Positions 15,496 through 23,982 of a DNA stretch of 36,644 nucleotides are shown here, in pieces; the stretch's first letter is position 1; each line of letters begins with the position of its first letter. The stretch comes from Verrucomicrobiota bacterium. GTDB taxonomy: Bacteria; Verrucomicrobiota; Verrucomicrobiia; Verrucomicrobiales; DEV007. The notes below the pieces were generated by a model that saw only the letters and a list, made by a program, of their open reading frames with translations, searched no databases and was not told where the DNA came from. A program made the position numbers and the translations under genes. The DNA is taken from contig PKCI01000231.1 in the NCBI GenBank assembly GCA_002862135.1, positions 1 through 36,644 of the forward strand. Direction: 5' to 3'.

Positions 15496-16464
15496 ATGAA
15501 TAACAGCGCCTGGGACAAAATTTTATTGTTGGGAGCAGCAGTCGTTGTAATCGGGCTGTCTGGATTCTTTGTGGCAAGTTCGCTGGGATTTGGCGAAACC
15601 TTCAAGATGGAGGTAGCCGTTCCTAATAACGAGCTTCCTCCAACAGATGAGGGGACGGCTGAGATTGCCCGTGAATTCGTGGTGTCTGAAAATGCCTGGA
15701 AAACGCCCACCAAGGGGATGGCTCCCAAGCCTGTTCCACTTTTCGTGTCAATTCCCATTGTCGAGTCACGAGGAGAGCTGATCGACATGCTTGATCCAAG
15801 TGCCCCGAAGCTTCGTGAACCGGTTACTAACGCCTGGTTGATTGATAATGGCCTCGATTTCCTGAACTCAGCTGTTCTGCAGCAGGATCCGGATGGTGAC
15901 GGCTTCACGAGCCTCGAAGAGTGGGCTGCCAAGACGGATCCCGTCGACCTTTCTTCGCACCCACCGTATGCTGACAAGCTGGTGATGCACTCTCGCCAGA
16001 AGCAGGAGTATAAGCTTCGTTTCGCGGCCCGCCCTGATCCGGAACGTTTCCAGATCATGCGTCTTCCGTCCGTTAGGTGGCCCCAGAGAGACAATTTTTA
16101 CCTCAGGGTGGGTGAGACCTCCGAAGACGAGCAGTTTCGCCTCGACTCCTTTGAAGAAAAGCGTGCAATGAATAACGTCGGCATCGAGGCCGATGCCACT
16201 GAACTAACCATTACCTACCTCCCGAAGAACGAAAAACACGTAATCACTCGAGACGAGGAATACGGTGTTCCAACTTATTTCGCGGAACTGGAGTTCCTTC
16301 TCGCTCCCGGAAACAAGTTTTTCGTGAAAGAGGGAGATACCTTCCCCGTTGTGCAGGACCCTGAGACGAAATACAGGGTGACCAAGGTGAACGAAGACTC
16401 CGTCGTCATCACCTACCAGACCGGCGTTGAGTCCGAGCAAACGGTCGAAATTAGGAAGAAGTAA
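15496..16464 (+). CDS. Membrane-anchored EF-hand protein at the PilP position (Amuc_1099-like)
   Basis: 322 residues. One N-terminal membrane helix (about 8-32) anchors a periplasmic body. Residues 131-142 read DPDGDGFTSLEE, a canonical 12-residue EF-hand calcium loop (Asp at 1, 3 and 5, Gly at 6, Glu at 12), followed by WAAKTDP as in dockerin-like or thrombospondin-type repeats. The C-terminal 50 residues (FFVKEGDTFPVV, then YRVTKVNEDSVVITY) resemble the small beta domain of PilP/GspC that docks on secretins. Position between the PilO-like and secretin genes is that of pilP. Calcium binding and PilP function are inferences. Confidence 0.75.
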   Translation: MNNSAWDKILLLGAAVVVIGLSGFFVASSLGFGETFKMEVAVPNNELPPTDEGTAEIAREFVVSENAWKTPTKGMAPKPVPLFVSIPIVESRGELIDMLDPSAPKLREPVTNAWLIDNGLDFLNSAVLQQDPDGDGFTSLEEWAAKTDPVDLSSHPPYADKLVMHSRQKQEYKLRFAARPDPERFQIMRLPSVRWPQRDNFYLRVGETSEDEQFRLDSFEEKRAMNNVGIEADATELTITYLPKNEKHVITRDEEYGVPTYFAELEFLLAPGNKFFVKEGDTFPVVQDPETKYRVTKVNEDSVVITYQTGVESEQTVEIRKK

Positions 16465-16514
16465 AAGTTGACATTGAGAGAATATTCTGTTTTCCATGTA
16501 GGATCCATTTAGAA

Positions 16515-16537
16515 AGGCGGTCCGGAGGAAAGCGCCT
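16515..16537 (+). promoter_or_regulatory. Hairpin enclosing a GGAGG site upstream of the secretin gene
   Basis: AGGCG (16515-16519) and CGCCT (16533-16537) form a 5-bp stem whose loop carries GGAGG (16524-16528). That GGAGG is about 25 bases from the ATG at 16553, further than a normal Shine-Dalgarno, so it may instead mark a structured leader. It lies in the 88-base gap before the secretin, the longest gap in the operon. Confidence 0.3.
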
Positions 16538-16552
16538 GAGCTAGACGAGTTT

Positions 16553-19180
16553 ATGAAGAAAAAAATCGCGATTACACAATCCGTTCCCCTGAGGTGGATG
16601 GTAGCCGGTATCGCCACGCTGCTGATCGGCGGGCAGGTAGCGGTCGCCGGACCAGGCGGTCACGGCTATGGGAGTGGTGTTACTTCGATTGCAGAAAGTT
16701 ATGTGATCCGTTTGCAGGAGCGAGTGAAGCAAGCCGATGAGGCAGCCCTTCGCGGCACCCAGTTGATGGCTGATGGCGACTATCAAGGCGCAATCGATCA
16801 GTTTCACAATGCGCTTGATCTGCTCCCGGAAGCTCCCATGACTGAAGAGCGCCGTCGCGCCTACATTTCTCAGTTTTCCCGTGCCAGTGTAACCCTCGCT
16901 GGCCAGCGGGCTGACGAGGGTCGTTATCCTGAGGCAATTTACCTCGTCGAAGAAGTGCTTCAGCCGACCATGGACCCGGATAACATCGATTCGAAACGTC
17001 TTCTCGAGCGGTTGAACGACCCTGACTACTACTCTCCAGCTCTGACTCCTTCCCACCTCGAGCGTGTTCGTCGGGTGAAGTTGGCTCTCAAGACCGCGCA
17101 GGGCTACCTTGATCTTGGTGATTACGACAGAGCCGATCGTGAGTTCAACAAGGCTTTAAATGACGACCCTTACAGCGAGGCTGCCCGCCGCGGGATGGAG
17201 GACAATGAGCGGCACCGCATGAACTATTACGATGCGGCTTATAACCATACCCGTGCCAAGATGCTTGGTGAGGTGGCTGCCGGATGGGAAATGCCTGTGC
17301 CTGCTTCCATCGAGAGTGGTCCAATCATGGAGATCCCTCAAGACACGAGCACAACCAACATTCGTCGCATCGAAGACAAGTTGAAGAATATCTTCCTTCC
17401 CAGCGTCGAGTTCGCGGACACGCCGCTTCAGGATGCTCTTAATTTCCTGCAGCAGCGGAGCGTGGAGCTCGATGTCAGTGAACCTGATCCCGCTAAGAAG
17501 GGCATTAACATCGTTCTTGACGCCGCTATTCTCGGCGGCGGCGGTGGAGTGGCACCTGCAGCTCCCATTGATGGTGGTTTTGGATTCGAGGGTGGCGCGC
17601 CGGCAACTCCTGCCTTTGGCGGTGGTGGTGGCGTAGGTGATACTCGCGTGACTCTTCGCCTCAGCAATGTTCCTCTTGCAGAAGCGCTTCGCTACACCAC
17701 CTCTCTGGCTAGTCTCAAATACAAGGTGGAGCCAAACGCCGTTCTTGTGGTTCCAATTTCGACTCCGGACAAGGACCTCTTCACTAATGTTTACGTGGTG
17801 CCTCCTACCTTCCTTTCCACCGGAGCCGGTGGCGGTGGCGGTGGTGCCGCCGCTGCAGCAGACCCATTCGCCGACCCAGTTGCTACGTCCGGTTTGGCGG
17901 CCGCGGCTCGTCCAACGGCTAAGACAGTGCTTGAGAACGCCGGTATTTCCTTCCCGGCAGGTGCTAGCGCGATCTACAATAAAACCAGTTCCCAGTTGAT
18001 TGTCCGCAATACGCAGGATCAGATGGAACTTGTCGAGGCCTACATCGATTCCATCACTGAGGGTGTTGAGAAGCAGATTTACATCACCTCGCGCTTCGTA
18101 GAAATTGCCGAAGAGGATGCCGATGAGCTAGGTTTTGACTGGTTGCTTGGTCCATTCAACATGGCTTCAAACGGACAGGGAATTTCTGCTAGTGGAGGTA
18201 CAGCGGGTCCCACATCGCCAAATTCGACTCAAGTCGGTGATTGGCCTTTTATCGATGCCGTTACGGGTCAACCTATCGGCGGTAACCCACTGACTTCCGC
18301 AAACCGCTCCGGATTTCAGGGAATAGACAGCAATTCGATCGACGCCCTCATCTCAGGACAGCCGCAAGGCGTTTCTCCGGCAGTTTTTGGTATTGCCGGC
18401 GTCTTCACTGATCCTCAATTCCAAGTCGTGATTCGTGCCCTCAGCCAAAAGAAGGGGGTTGATCTTTTGTCGGCTCCGTCCGTGATGGCTCGTAGTGGGC
18501 AGCGAGCGAAGATTGAAGTGATTCGGGAGTTCATTTATCCGACCGAATATGATCCTCCGGAGATTCCAAACCAGATTGGTGGAGGAATCGGTGGCGGGAC
18601 TGTCGAGGTATTTCCGGTGACTCCGGCAACACCCACTGCCTTTGAGACTCGCAATACAGGCGTTACTCTTGAAGTTGACCCTGTTCTTGGTGCTGATGAA
18701 TTCACAATCGACCTTAATTTGGCTCCTGAAGTGGTCGAGTTTGACGGTTTCATTAACTATGGCAGCCCAATCTCGACATCAGCTACCAATGCGATAACGG
18801 GTGCTCCCGAGCAGGTTATTATCACAGAAAATCGCATCGAAATGCCGGTCTTTAACACTCGTAAGGTTACCACTCAGGTGACCATTTGGGACGGGCAGAC
18901 TGTTGCTCTGGGTGGATTGATCCGTGAGGACGTTCAAGACGTCGAAGACAAGATTCCGGTGATCGGGGATCTTCCCATAGTTGGGAGGCTTTTCCGCTCT
19001 AGTGCTGAGCTTCATTTGAAGCGCAACCTGACCATCTTTGTGAAGGCCCAACTAATGGACCCTGCCGGTGTGCCGATCCACGGGCGTATCAAAGATGAAC
19101 CGCTTCCGGAGCCTGTTCCCCGTCCTCCGATTTCCGCACCGAGCACCTTTGCTCCGCTTCCTTTGTCTTATCAGAAGTGA
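16553..19180 (+). CDS. Outer-membrane secretin, PilQ/GspD family (Amuc_1098-like)
   Basis: 875 residues. A signal peptide ends near AVAGPG (about 32). Residues 60-240 contain TPR-like repeats, for example GTQLMADGDYQGAIDQFHNA and GYLDLGDYDRADREFNKA. An STN/N0-like domain follows (about 270-402) with VEFADTPLQDALNFLQQ and VTLRLSNVPLAEALRYTT, interrupted by Gly-rich loops (328-362). After another Gly/Ala-rich linker, an N-domain (LIVRNTQDQMELVEAYID) leads to the secretin pore domain from about 507, with the signature VALGGLIREDVQDVEDKIPV and GDLPIVGRLFRSS at about 785-820. TPRs at the N-terminus instead of AMIN domains distinguish it from proteobacterial PilQ. It should form the outer-membrane ring for the proteins encoded upstream. 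Confidence 0.92.
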   Translation: MKKKIAITQSVPLRWMVAGIATLLIGGQVAVAGPGGHGYGSGVTSIAESYVIRLQERVKQADEAALRGTQLMADGDYQGAIDQFHNALDLLPEAPMTEERRRAYISQFSRASVTLAGQRADEGRYPEAIYLVEEVLQPTMDPDNIDSKRLLERLNDPDYYSPALTPSHLERVRRVKLALKTAQGYLDLGDYDRADREFNKALNDDPYSEAARRGMEDNERHRMNYYDAAYNHTRAKMLGEVAAGWEMPVPASIESGPIMEIPQDTSTTNIRRIEDKLKNIFLPSVEFADTPLQDALNFLQQRSVELDVSEPDPAKKGINIVLDAAILGGGGGVAPAAPIDGGFGFEGGAPATPAFGGGGGVGDTRVTLRLSNVPLAEALRYTTSLASLKYKVEPNAVLVVPISTPDKDLFTNVYVVPPTFLSTGAGGGGGGAAAAADPFADPVATSGLAAAARPTAKTVLENAGISFPAGASAIYNKTSSQLIVRNTQDQMELVEAYIDSITEGVEKQIYITSRFVEIAEEDADELGFDWLLGPFNMASNGQGISASGGTAGPTSPNSTQVGDWPFIDAVTGQPIGGNPLTSANRSGFQGIDSNSIDALISGQPQGVSPAVFGIAGVFTDPQFQVVIRALSQKKGVDLLSAPSVMARSGQRAKIEVIREFIYPTEYDPPEIPNQIGGGIGGGTVEVFPVTPATPTAFETRNTGVTLEVDPVLGADEFTIDLNLAPEVVEFDGFINYGSPISTSATNAITGAPEQVIITENRIEMPVFNTRKVTTQVTIWDGQTVALGGLIREDVQDVEDKIPVIGDLPIVGRLFRSSAELHLKRNLTIFVKAQLMDPAGVPIHGRIKDEPLPEPVPRPPISAPSTFAPLPLSYQK

Positions 19181-19220
19181 GCAGTCAGCAGTTTCCCTCC
19201 AAGAGTTCTTCCAATCTTTC

Positions 19221-19256
19221 AATGGCGCGTCTGTAGAGGACGCGCCATTTTGGTTT
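19221..19256 (+). terminator. Intrinsic terminator after the secretin gene
   Basis: AATGGCGCGTC (19221-19231) and GACGCGCCATT (19239-19249) form a perfect 11-bp stem with a 7-base loop, followed by TTGGTTT. It lies in the 90-base gap before coaE and should end most pilus-operon transcripts. The U-tract is interrupted by two G residues. Confidence 0.75.
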
Positions 19257-19270
19257 AAAGCAGAATCAAA

Positions 19271-19882
19271 ATGATCGTCATTGCTGTGACCGGGGGAGTG
19301 GCCTGTGGAAAGTCAACTGCCGCCCTCAAGCTGAGGGAGGCTCTTCCGTCTGGCAGGGTCAGGTCTTTTGACGCAGATTTTGCTGTCAAACAGCTAATGG
19401 AGGAGCAAGCTGTCCTTGAGGCGATTCAAAATATTGACGGTAAATCGCTGGAGCACCTCGCGAATGGGGAAATAGACAAAGAGAAGTTGCGAAAACGGGT
19501 ATTTGATAATTCCGAATATCGTGAGAGACTTGAGGATGTTCTGCACCCGCTGGTTCTGGATCAAGCCAGCCAGTTTTGCGACCATAGCCGAAGTGTCGCG
19601 GATGTGGTGCTGATGGAGATACCTTTGCTTTATGAAGTGGAGTTTCCGTTGGCCAGAGATCTCGATTTGGTGGTTGCCGCCAGTGGAAAAACTCAGCGGA
19701 CCAGATTGCAGAACGAGAGGCAGTTGGATCGCGAACTGGCCGACAGTATTATCGCGTCACAACTGCCCGTTGAAGAAAAAATAGATCGAGGTGATATCGT
19801 TGTATGGAACGATGGAAGTCGTGAGGTTCTGGATAACCAGATTCAGAACATCGCTGCCCGGTGCCTCCCGTTTTTAAATTGA
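19271..19882 (+). CDS. coaE: Dephospho-CoA kinase
   Basis: 203 residues, normal for CoaE, which phosphorylates dephospho-CoA in the last step of CoA synthesis. P-loop GGVACGKSTAA is near residues 7-17; SFDADFAVKQLM corresponds to the conserved DxD-containing segment, HPLV to the CoA-binding region, and VVLMEIPLLYE to the Walker-B-like strand. The Ser/Thr-rich lid reads TRLQNERQLDRELADSII, close to the usual QxxRxxxRxxLT/S pattern but with the first Arg positions changed. The stop codon is immediately followed by the rho ATG (TGAATG), so the two are probably translated together. Confidence 0.93.
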   Translation: MIVIAVTGGVACGKSTAALKLREALPSGRVRSFDADFAVKQLMEEQAVLEAIQNIDGKSLEHLANGEIDKEKLRKRVFDNSEYRERLEDVLHPLVLDQASQFCDHSRSVADVVLMEIPLLYEVEFPLARDLDLVVAASGKTQRTRLQNERQLDRELADSIIASQLPVEEKIDRGDIVVWNDGSREVLDNQIQNIAARCLPFLN

Positions 19883-21253
19883 ATGACAGAAAAAGCAACT
19901 ATCGCTAAAGATGAAACTAAAGAGGAAACCGTCGAAGACGAATTTCCTGCTGTTGCGCTCCCCGATTCGGTGGACGTTAATAAGTTTCAGCAACATTCCT
20001 TAAATGACCTGCATGCCGCTGCCCAGAATGTGGGACTTCGGGTGGCCGGGATTCGGTCGAAACACCAGTTGGTGTTTGAGGTGCTCAAGTATTATGGTGA
20101 GCACGAAGTTGAGATGTTCGCAGAGGGTTTCCTGGATTATTCTGGCGACAGCTTCGGCTTCCTGCGCTGGCCTGCCTTCAGTTTTGCTTCCAATGCAGAC
20201 GATGTCTACGTCCCGGCGGCATTGATTAAGAAGCTGAACCTTGCTGTTGGCCAACGTCTCAAGTGTCGGGTTCGCTCGCCGCGGGATCGAGAAAAGTTTC
20301 TCTCCGTCGATGAAGTTCTCGAAGTTGAGGATGTTACGGCCGACGAGTGGGAAGACCCAACCGGCTTTGACCACCTCACTGCTCTTTTTCCAAAGGACCG
20401 GCTCATTCTCGAATCTTCAGAAGTTGATGCTCCGTCACCCAGGGTGATTGACCTGGTGGCGCCACTTGGTAAAGGGCAGAGGGGTTTAATCGTGGCACCT
20501 CCTCGCGGAGGCAAGACGATCCTTCTGAAAAATATCGCCCTCTCCATTTCGAAGAATAGCCCCGAGGTCGAACTGATCGTGTTGCTGCTTGATGAGAGAC
20601 CTGAAGAAGTGACTGACTTCAAGGAGACGGTAAACGCTTCCGTTTACAGCTCCACCTTCGATGAATCACCCAAGCGCCATATTCAGGTGGCTGACATGGT
20701 TCTAAACCGCGCCAAGCGACTGGTGGAAAACGGCAAGGATGTCGTAGTTTTGCTGGACAGTTTGACTCGTCTGGCCCGCGCTCATAACTCTGCCAATCAA
20801 TCTGGCGGAGGGGGTGGCCGCAAAGGTCGAGGTGGCGGTGGCCCTATTGGTAGTGGAGGTATTTCCCCGAAAGCCCTGGAGCGTTCACGCCGGTTCTTCG
20901 GTGCGGCGCGAAATGTTGAAGAAGGTGGCAGCCTGACAATCCTTGCTACCTGCTTGATCGAAACGGACAGCCGGATGGATGACGTGATCTTTGAGGAATT
21001 CAAAGGGACTGGTAACATGGAAATTACTCTCGATCGCGAGATGGCTGAGTCCCGCATTTTTCCGGCGATTCATTTGCTCAAGAGTGGAACCAGAAAAGAT
21101 GACCTTCTCTATCATCCCGAGGAATATCAGCGTATCAACAGCCTGCGTAAGCAGATGGTGCAACGCCCGGCTCCTGAGGCCATGGAGGTATTACTGAAGC
21201 TGATTCAGGCAACGAATTCGAACGCAGAGTTGTTGTTGCGCGGCATTCAATAA
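19883..21253 (+). CDS. rho: Transcription termination factor Rho with Q-loop insertion
   Basis: 456 residues versus about 420 for E. coli Rho. After an acidic N-terminal extension of about 35 residues comes the Rho-N helical domain, then the OB-fold RNA-binding domain with RNP motif GFLRWP. The RecA-type motor has Walker [15 protein letters not shown], the [12 protein letters not shown] motif and Walker [17 protein letters not shown]. Directly after it, where most Rho proteins carry the Q-loop SGKVLTGG, residues 307-326 are Gly/Arg-rich ([20 protein letters not shown]), about 11 residues longer than usual. [18 protein letters not shown] and the [10 protein letters not shown]-loop then resume the normal sequence. 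Immediately follows coaE. Confidence 0.95.
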   Translation: MTEKATIAKDETKEETVEDEFPAVALPDSVDVNKFQQHSLNDLHAAAQNVGLRVAGIRSKHQLVFEVLKYYGEHEVEMFAEGFLDYSGDSFGFLRWPAFSFASNADDVYVPAALIKKLNLAVGQRLKCRVRSPRDREKFLSVDEVLEVEDVTADEWEDPTGFDHLTALFPKDRLILESSEVDAPSPRVIDLVAPLGKGQRGLIVAPPRGGKTILLKNIALSISKNSPEVELIVLLLDERPEEVTDFKETVNASVYSSTFDESPKRHIQVADMVLNRAKRLVENGKDVVVLLDSLTRLARAHNSANQSGGGGGRKGRGGGGPIGSGGISPKALERSRRFFGAARNVEEGGSLTILATCLIETDSRMDDVIFEEFKGTGNMEITLDREMAESRIFPAIHLLKSGTRKDDLLYHPEEYQRINSLRKQMVQRPAPEAMEVLLKLIQATNSNAELLLRGIQ

Positions 21254-21269
21254 GTCCAACGCATTGTCC

Positions 21270-22406
21270 ATGTCTGGCGCGGCATCCGATCCATTTTACG
21301 ATGTGTCCGAGCGATACATTGAGACGGACGAGGACTTCTATAAGTTCGTTGACTATGTTGTCGCGTCCGGAAACCTTGCGGCGTGCTCCATTGATACAGA
21401 GGCGGACAGTATGCACTCATATGAGACCAAGTTGTGTCTCATACAATTTGCTGTGCCGGGCGAACTGGCCATTATCGATCCGCTGGCGCTTTCTGACGAC
21501 GGGTTGGCGATTTTCTCCCAGTTCATTGATCACTTCAAAACTGTGTGGATGCACGGTGCTGACTACGACATCTCTTTATTCCGGATGACCTTCGACTGGG
21601 CTCCGAGGGTGATTCTTGATACCCAGATCGGGGCGCGGTTTCTTGGTGCTGAGCGATTTGGTCTCGCCCATTTGCTGGATGAAGAGTACGGAGTTCAGGT
21701 CTCAAAACAGTCGCAGAAGGCTGACTGGAGCCGTCGTCCCCTGAGCGAGAAGATGCTGGCGTATGCCTTCAACGACGTGCGATACCTCATTGATCTCGGA
21801 AGTAAAATTGAATCAAGATTGGTAGAGTTGGGCAGGGAGGAGTGGTTCCTTGAGACTTGCGACCAGGCCCGCCAAAGTGCCTTCCACCGCGGTGATAAGC
21901 CGGCTCGCGATCAATGGAGAATTTCAGGCTGGGGAAAGCTTTCACCCAAGGGGTTGAACTTCCTCAAGCATCTCTGGCTCTGGCGTGATGAGGAATGCCG
22001 GCGTCTTGATCGCCCCGCTTTTAAGTTCCTCAGCAACCAGGAATTGATTCGTATGGCGGGTAACCTTGAGGCCGGACGCAAACCGTCTCCGCCACACTAT
22101 CTCCGTCCCAACTACGTTCGCAGGCTTCACACTGCAGTAGCGCAGGCCGAGGAATTGGACTCCGCCGATTATCCAAACAAGCGGGTTCGCGGTAATGGCC
22201 CTCGTCTTGGTATCGACGAAGATCACTTCGGCCGAATTCGTTCGAAACGAGATGCGGTGGCGAATGAGCTCAATCTTGAACCAACCCTGATTGCGACACG
22301 GGGAAGCATGGAAATGCTGGCTGCATCTAACTTGAGTGATGAAGAACGTGAAGGCATTCTACTGAATTGGCAGAGGAATCTTCTCGGAGACGTCACCGAA
22401 AGATGA
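21270..22406 (+). CDS. rnd: RNase D-like 3'-5' exonuclease with HRDC domain
   Basis: 378 residues from ATG 21270 (TTG 21264 is also open). DEDDy exonuclease motifs are present: Exo I CSIDTEADSMHSYE, Exo II MHGADYDISLF, and Exo III YAFNDVRYLIDL, with the Tyr and Asp at the right spacing. An HRDC-type helical domain follows (FLKHLWLWRDEECRRLDRP, then FLSNQELIRMA). RNase D trims the 3' ends of tRNAs and small RNAs. It lies 16 bases after rho and is probably co-transcribed; a bidirectional terminator follows. The final 120 residues are less conserved. Confidence 0.88.
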   Translation: MSGAASDPFYDVSERYIETDEDFYKFVDYVVASGNLAACSIDTEADSMHSYETKLCLIQFAVPGELAIIDPLALSDDGLAIFSQFIDHFKTVWMHGADYDISLFRMTFDWAPRVILDTQIGARFLGAERFGLAHLLDEEYGVQVSKQSQKADWSRRPLSEKMLAYAFNDVRYLIDLGSKIESRLVELGREEWFLETCDQARQSAFHRGDKPARDQWRISGWGKLSPKGLNFLKHLWLWRDEECRRLDRPAFKFLSNQELIRMAGNLEAGRKPSPPHYLRPNYVRRLHTAVAQAEELDSADYPNKRVRGNGPRLGIDEDHFGRIRSKRDAVANELNLEPTLIATRGSMEMLAASNLSDEEREGILLNWQRNLLGDVTER

Positions 22407-22417
22407 ACCCGGGCCAA

Positions 22418-22463
22418 CAAAAAACAAAGCCTTCAATCCACAGAGCAGACAGGAGGCTTTTTA
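22418..22463. terminator. Bidirectional intrinsic terminator
   Basis: AAAGCCT (22426-22432) and AGGCTTT (22454-22460) pair around a 21-base loop. The + strand continues TTTTTA from within the right arm, and the minus strand reads AGGCTTTGTTTTTTG, so both directions have a U-tract. It sits between the convergent RNase D and response-regulator genes. The long loop makes it moderate rather than strong. Confidence 0.5.
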
Positions 22464-22532
22464 TTCCTGTGAAAGGCAGGGTGGAATTGCGGTTTTGGAG
22501 GGGCGGATTTGAAACCGTGATTACCTAACGGG

Positions 22533-23906
22533 TCACTTGCTGAGTATCTTATCTTTCTCCAGTTTGAGTCCCATTTTGCGGTAGAGGGTCGCGATACTGA
22601 CACCCAACATGCTGGCGGCTTTTTCACGGGAACCCTCGTTATATTTAAGGGTCTCGCGGATAAAGATCTTTTCCTGCTTGCGAATGTAATCCTGCAGACC
22701 TGATCCGATGGGAAGGTGATGCGTAGTCTTCTCGTCTTCGTCAGTAATTTCGACTTTTTGAGTGACCTTTGGTGGGAGGTCGACCGGCTTAATTCGACCG
22801 GCTTCTGCGAATGCGCACGCACGCTCGATGGCGTTCTGGAGTTCACCAACGTTCCCCGGCCAGTTGTAACTTTCGAGCAGACGCTTGGCGTATTTGTCGA
22901 TATCGGGGATCTTGTTACCGCTGCGTTCAGCGGCCTGCTTCAGAAAATGCTCGCAGAGAGGTCCGATGTCTTCGACGCGCGCACGAAGCGGTGGTACTTC
23001 GATCGGGATTATTGAAATCTTGTAATAGAGATCCTCACGGAAGCTGCCGACATCAATCAACTCTTGCAGCGGTTTGGCTGATGACGCGAGAAACCGCACA
23101 TCCATCTGGCGAGGCAAATTGCTCGTAATGCGGCGGGCGCTGATTTCCTCAAGATAACTCTCGAGTTTGGACTGTAAACGAAGGGGTAGCACGTGGATCT
23201 CTTCGAGCAGGATCGTCCCGCCGGCAGCACGAGAAAAAATAGTCTCGCCCCGACTGGAAGTGGAACCGAAGAGTTCGGCTTCAAGAAGTTCTTCAGGTAA
23301 GGCCGAGCACTGAAGAACCTTGAATGGCGCGTCCTTGCGGGAACTTGCGTTGTGGATGCTTCGGGCGACCATCTGCTTGCCGGAGCCAAACTCACCTTCC
23401 AGGAGGACAGGAGCGTCGTTTTCGGCGATTTTATCGATGATCTGGAGAATTTCTTTCACTTTTGGGCTTTCGCCGACCATTCCATCAGTGTTGATGGTAA
23501 TAGCAGCAGACTGAAATTGCTCGGAGGGTGCCGCAGCGCTTGTATTTGGTTGCTGCAAGCTCACTTCAACGGTGCGCTGCAAATCCGCGAGTTCAAATGG
23601 CTTAGTGAGGTAGTCGAATGCGCCCAGACGCATGGCCTCAACTGCGGTTTCAACGGAGGCGTTACCAGTAACCATGATGACCTGCGTAGAGGGATAGTTT
23701 TCTTCGCTGTAGCGAATAATATCTAGACCGTTCATATCTCCGATGAGAAGGTCGACAATCATGAGATCTGGACGGAAGGCGTCCAGAGCTCTGATGCCGT
23801 CCTTTCCTGTTTGCACAGCCGTGACGTCGTGACCTTGCTGGCGGCAGGATTTGGACATCAGATTCAGGATGGCGGCTTCGTCGTCGATGATAAGTATTTT
23901 GGCCAT
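22533..23906 (-). CDS. NtrC-type response regulator with degenerate AAA+ domain lacking GAFTGA
   Basis: 457 residues. Receiver domain (1-118): D8/D9, phosphoacceptor D52 in LMIVDLLIGDMNG, K102 in DYLTKPF, so it should be phosphorylatable. AAA+ domain (about 145-380): Walker A GEFGSGKQ (171-178), then ELFGSTSSRG (211-220) runs straight into FSRAAGGTILLEEI, with no GAFTGA loop. Walker B is ILLEEI instead of LFLDEI, the second arginine-finger position reads FREDLYYKI (Lys for Arg), and the sensor II motif is WPGNVGEL (Gly for Arg). A Fis-type HTH ends the protein (REKAASMLGVSIATLYRKMG). It can probably bind DNA but should not activate sigma-54 RNA polymerase, as described for R. capsulatus NtrC and HupR. 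No sensor kinase gene is adjacent. Confidence 0.92.
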   Translation of the reverse strand: MAKILIIDDEAAILNLMSKSCRQQGHDVTAVQTGKDGIRALDAFRPDLMIVDLLIGDMNGLDIIRYSEENYPSTQVIMVTGNASVETAVEAMRLGAFDYLTKPFELADLQRTVEVSLQQPNTSAAAPSEQFQSAAITINTDGMVGESPKVKEILQIIDKIAENDAPVLLEGEFGSGKQMVARSIHNASSRKDAPFKVLQCSALPEELLEAELFGSTSSRGETIFSRAAGGTILLEEIHVLPLRLQSKLESYLEEISARRITSNLPRQMDVRFLASSAKPLQELIDVGSFREDLYYKISIIPIEVPPLRARVEDIGPLCEHFLKQAAERSGNKIPDIDKYAKRLLESYNWPGNVGELQNAIERACAFAEAGRIKPVDLPPKVTQKVEITDEDEKTTHHLPIGSGLQDYIRKQEKIFIRETLKYNEGSREKAASMLGVSIATLYRKMGLKLEKDKILSK

Positions 23907-23943
23907 GAGAGAGCGATGTTGAGTGATACAGTTATCGAAATTA

Positions 23944-23982
23944 CGTAGTTAAGTTTATCAAATACTACGGAATTCTTAACTA
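23944..23982 (-). promoter_or_regulatory. Overlapping inverted repeats upstream of the response regulator
   Basis: Two perfect inverted repeats interlock: CGTAGT (23944-23949) with ACTACG (23964-23969), and TAGTTAAG (23946-23953) with CTTAACTA (23975-23982). They lie about 40-75 bases upstream of the response-regulator start, in a 285-base divergent region. The two-dyad layout fits a dimeric HTH regulator binding at alternative spacings, and autoregulation is a natural guess. The region is AT-rich, so chance contributes. Confidence 0.4.

Noticed and set aside
15306-16094. 262-codon frame antisense to the PilO-like and EF-hand genes
   Set aside because: Crosses two well-supported genes and shows no domain or signal.
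16468-16510. TTGACA-like -35 between the EF-hand and secretin genes
   Set aside because: No -10 hexamer at 16-18 bases; the nearest candidates are at 9 or 25 bases.
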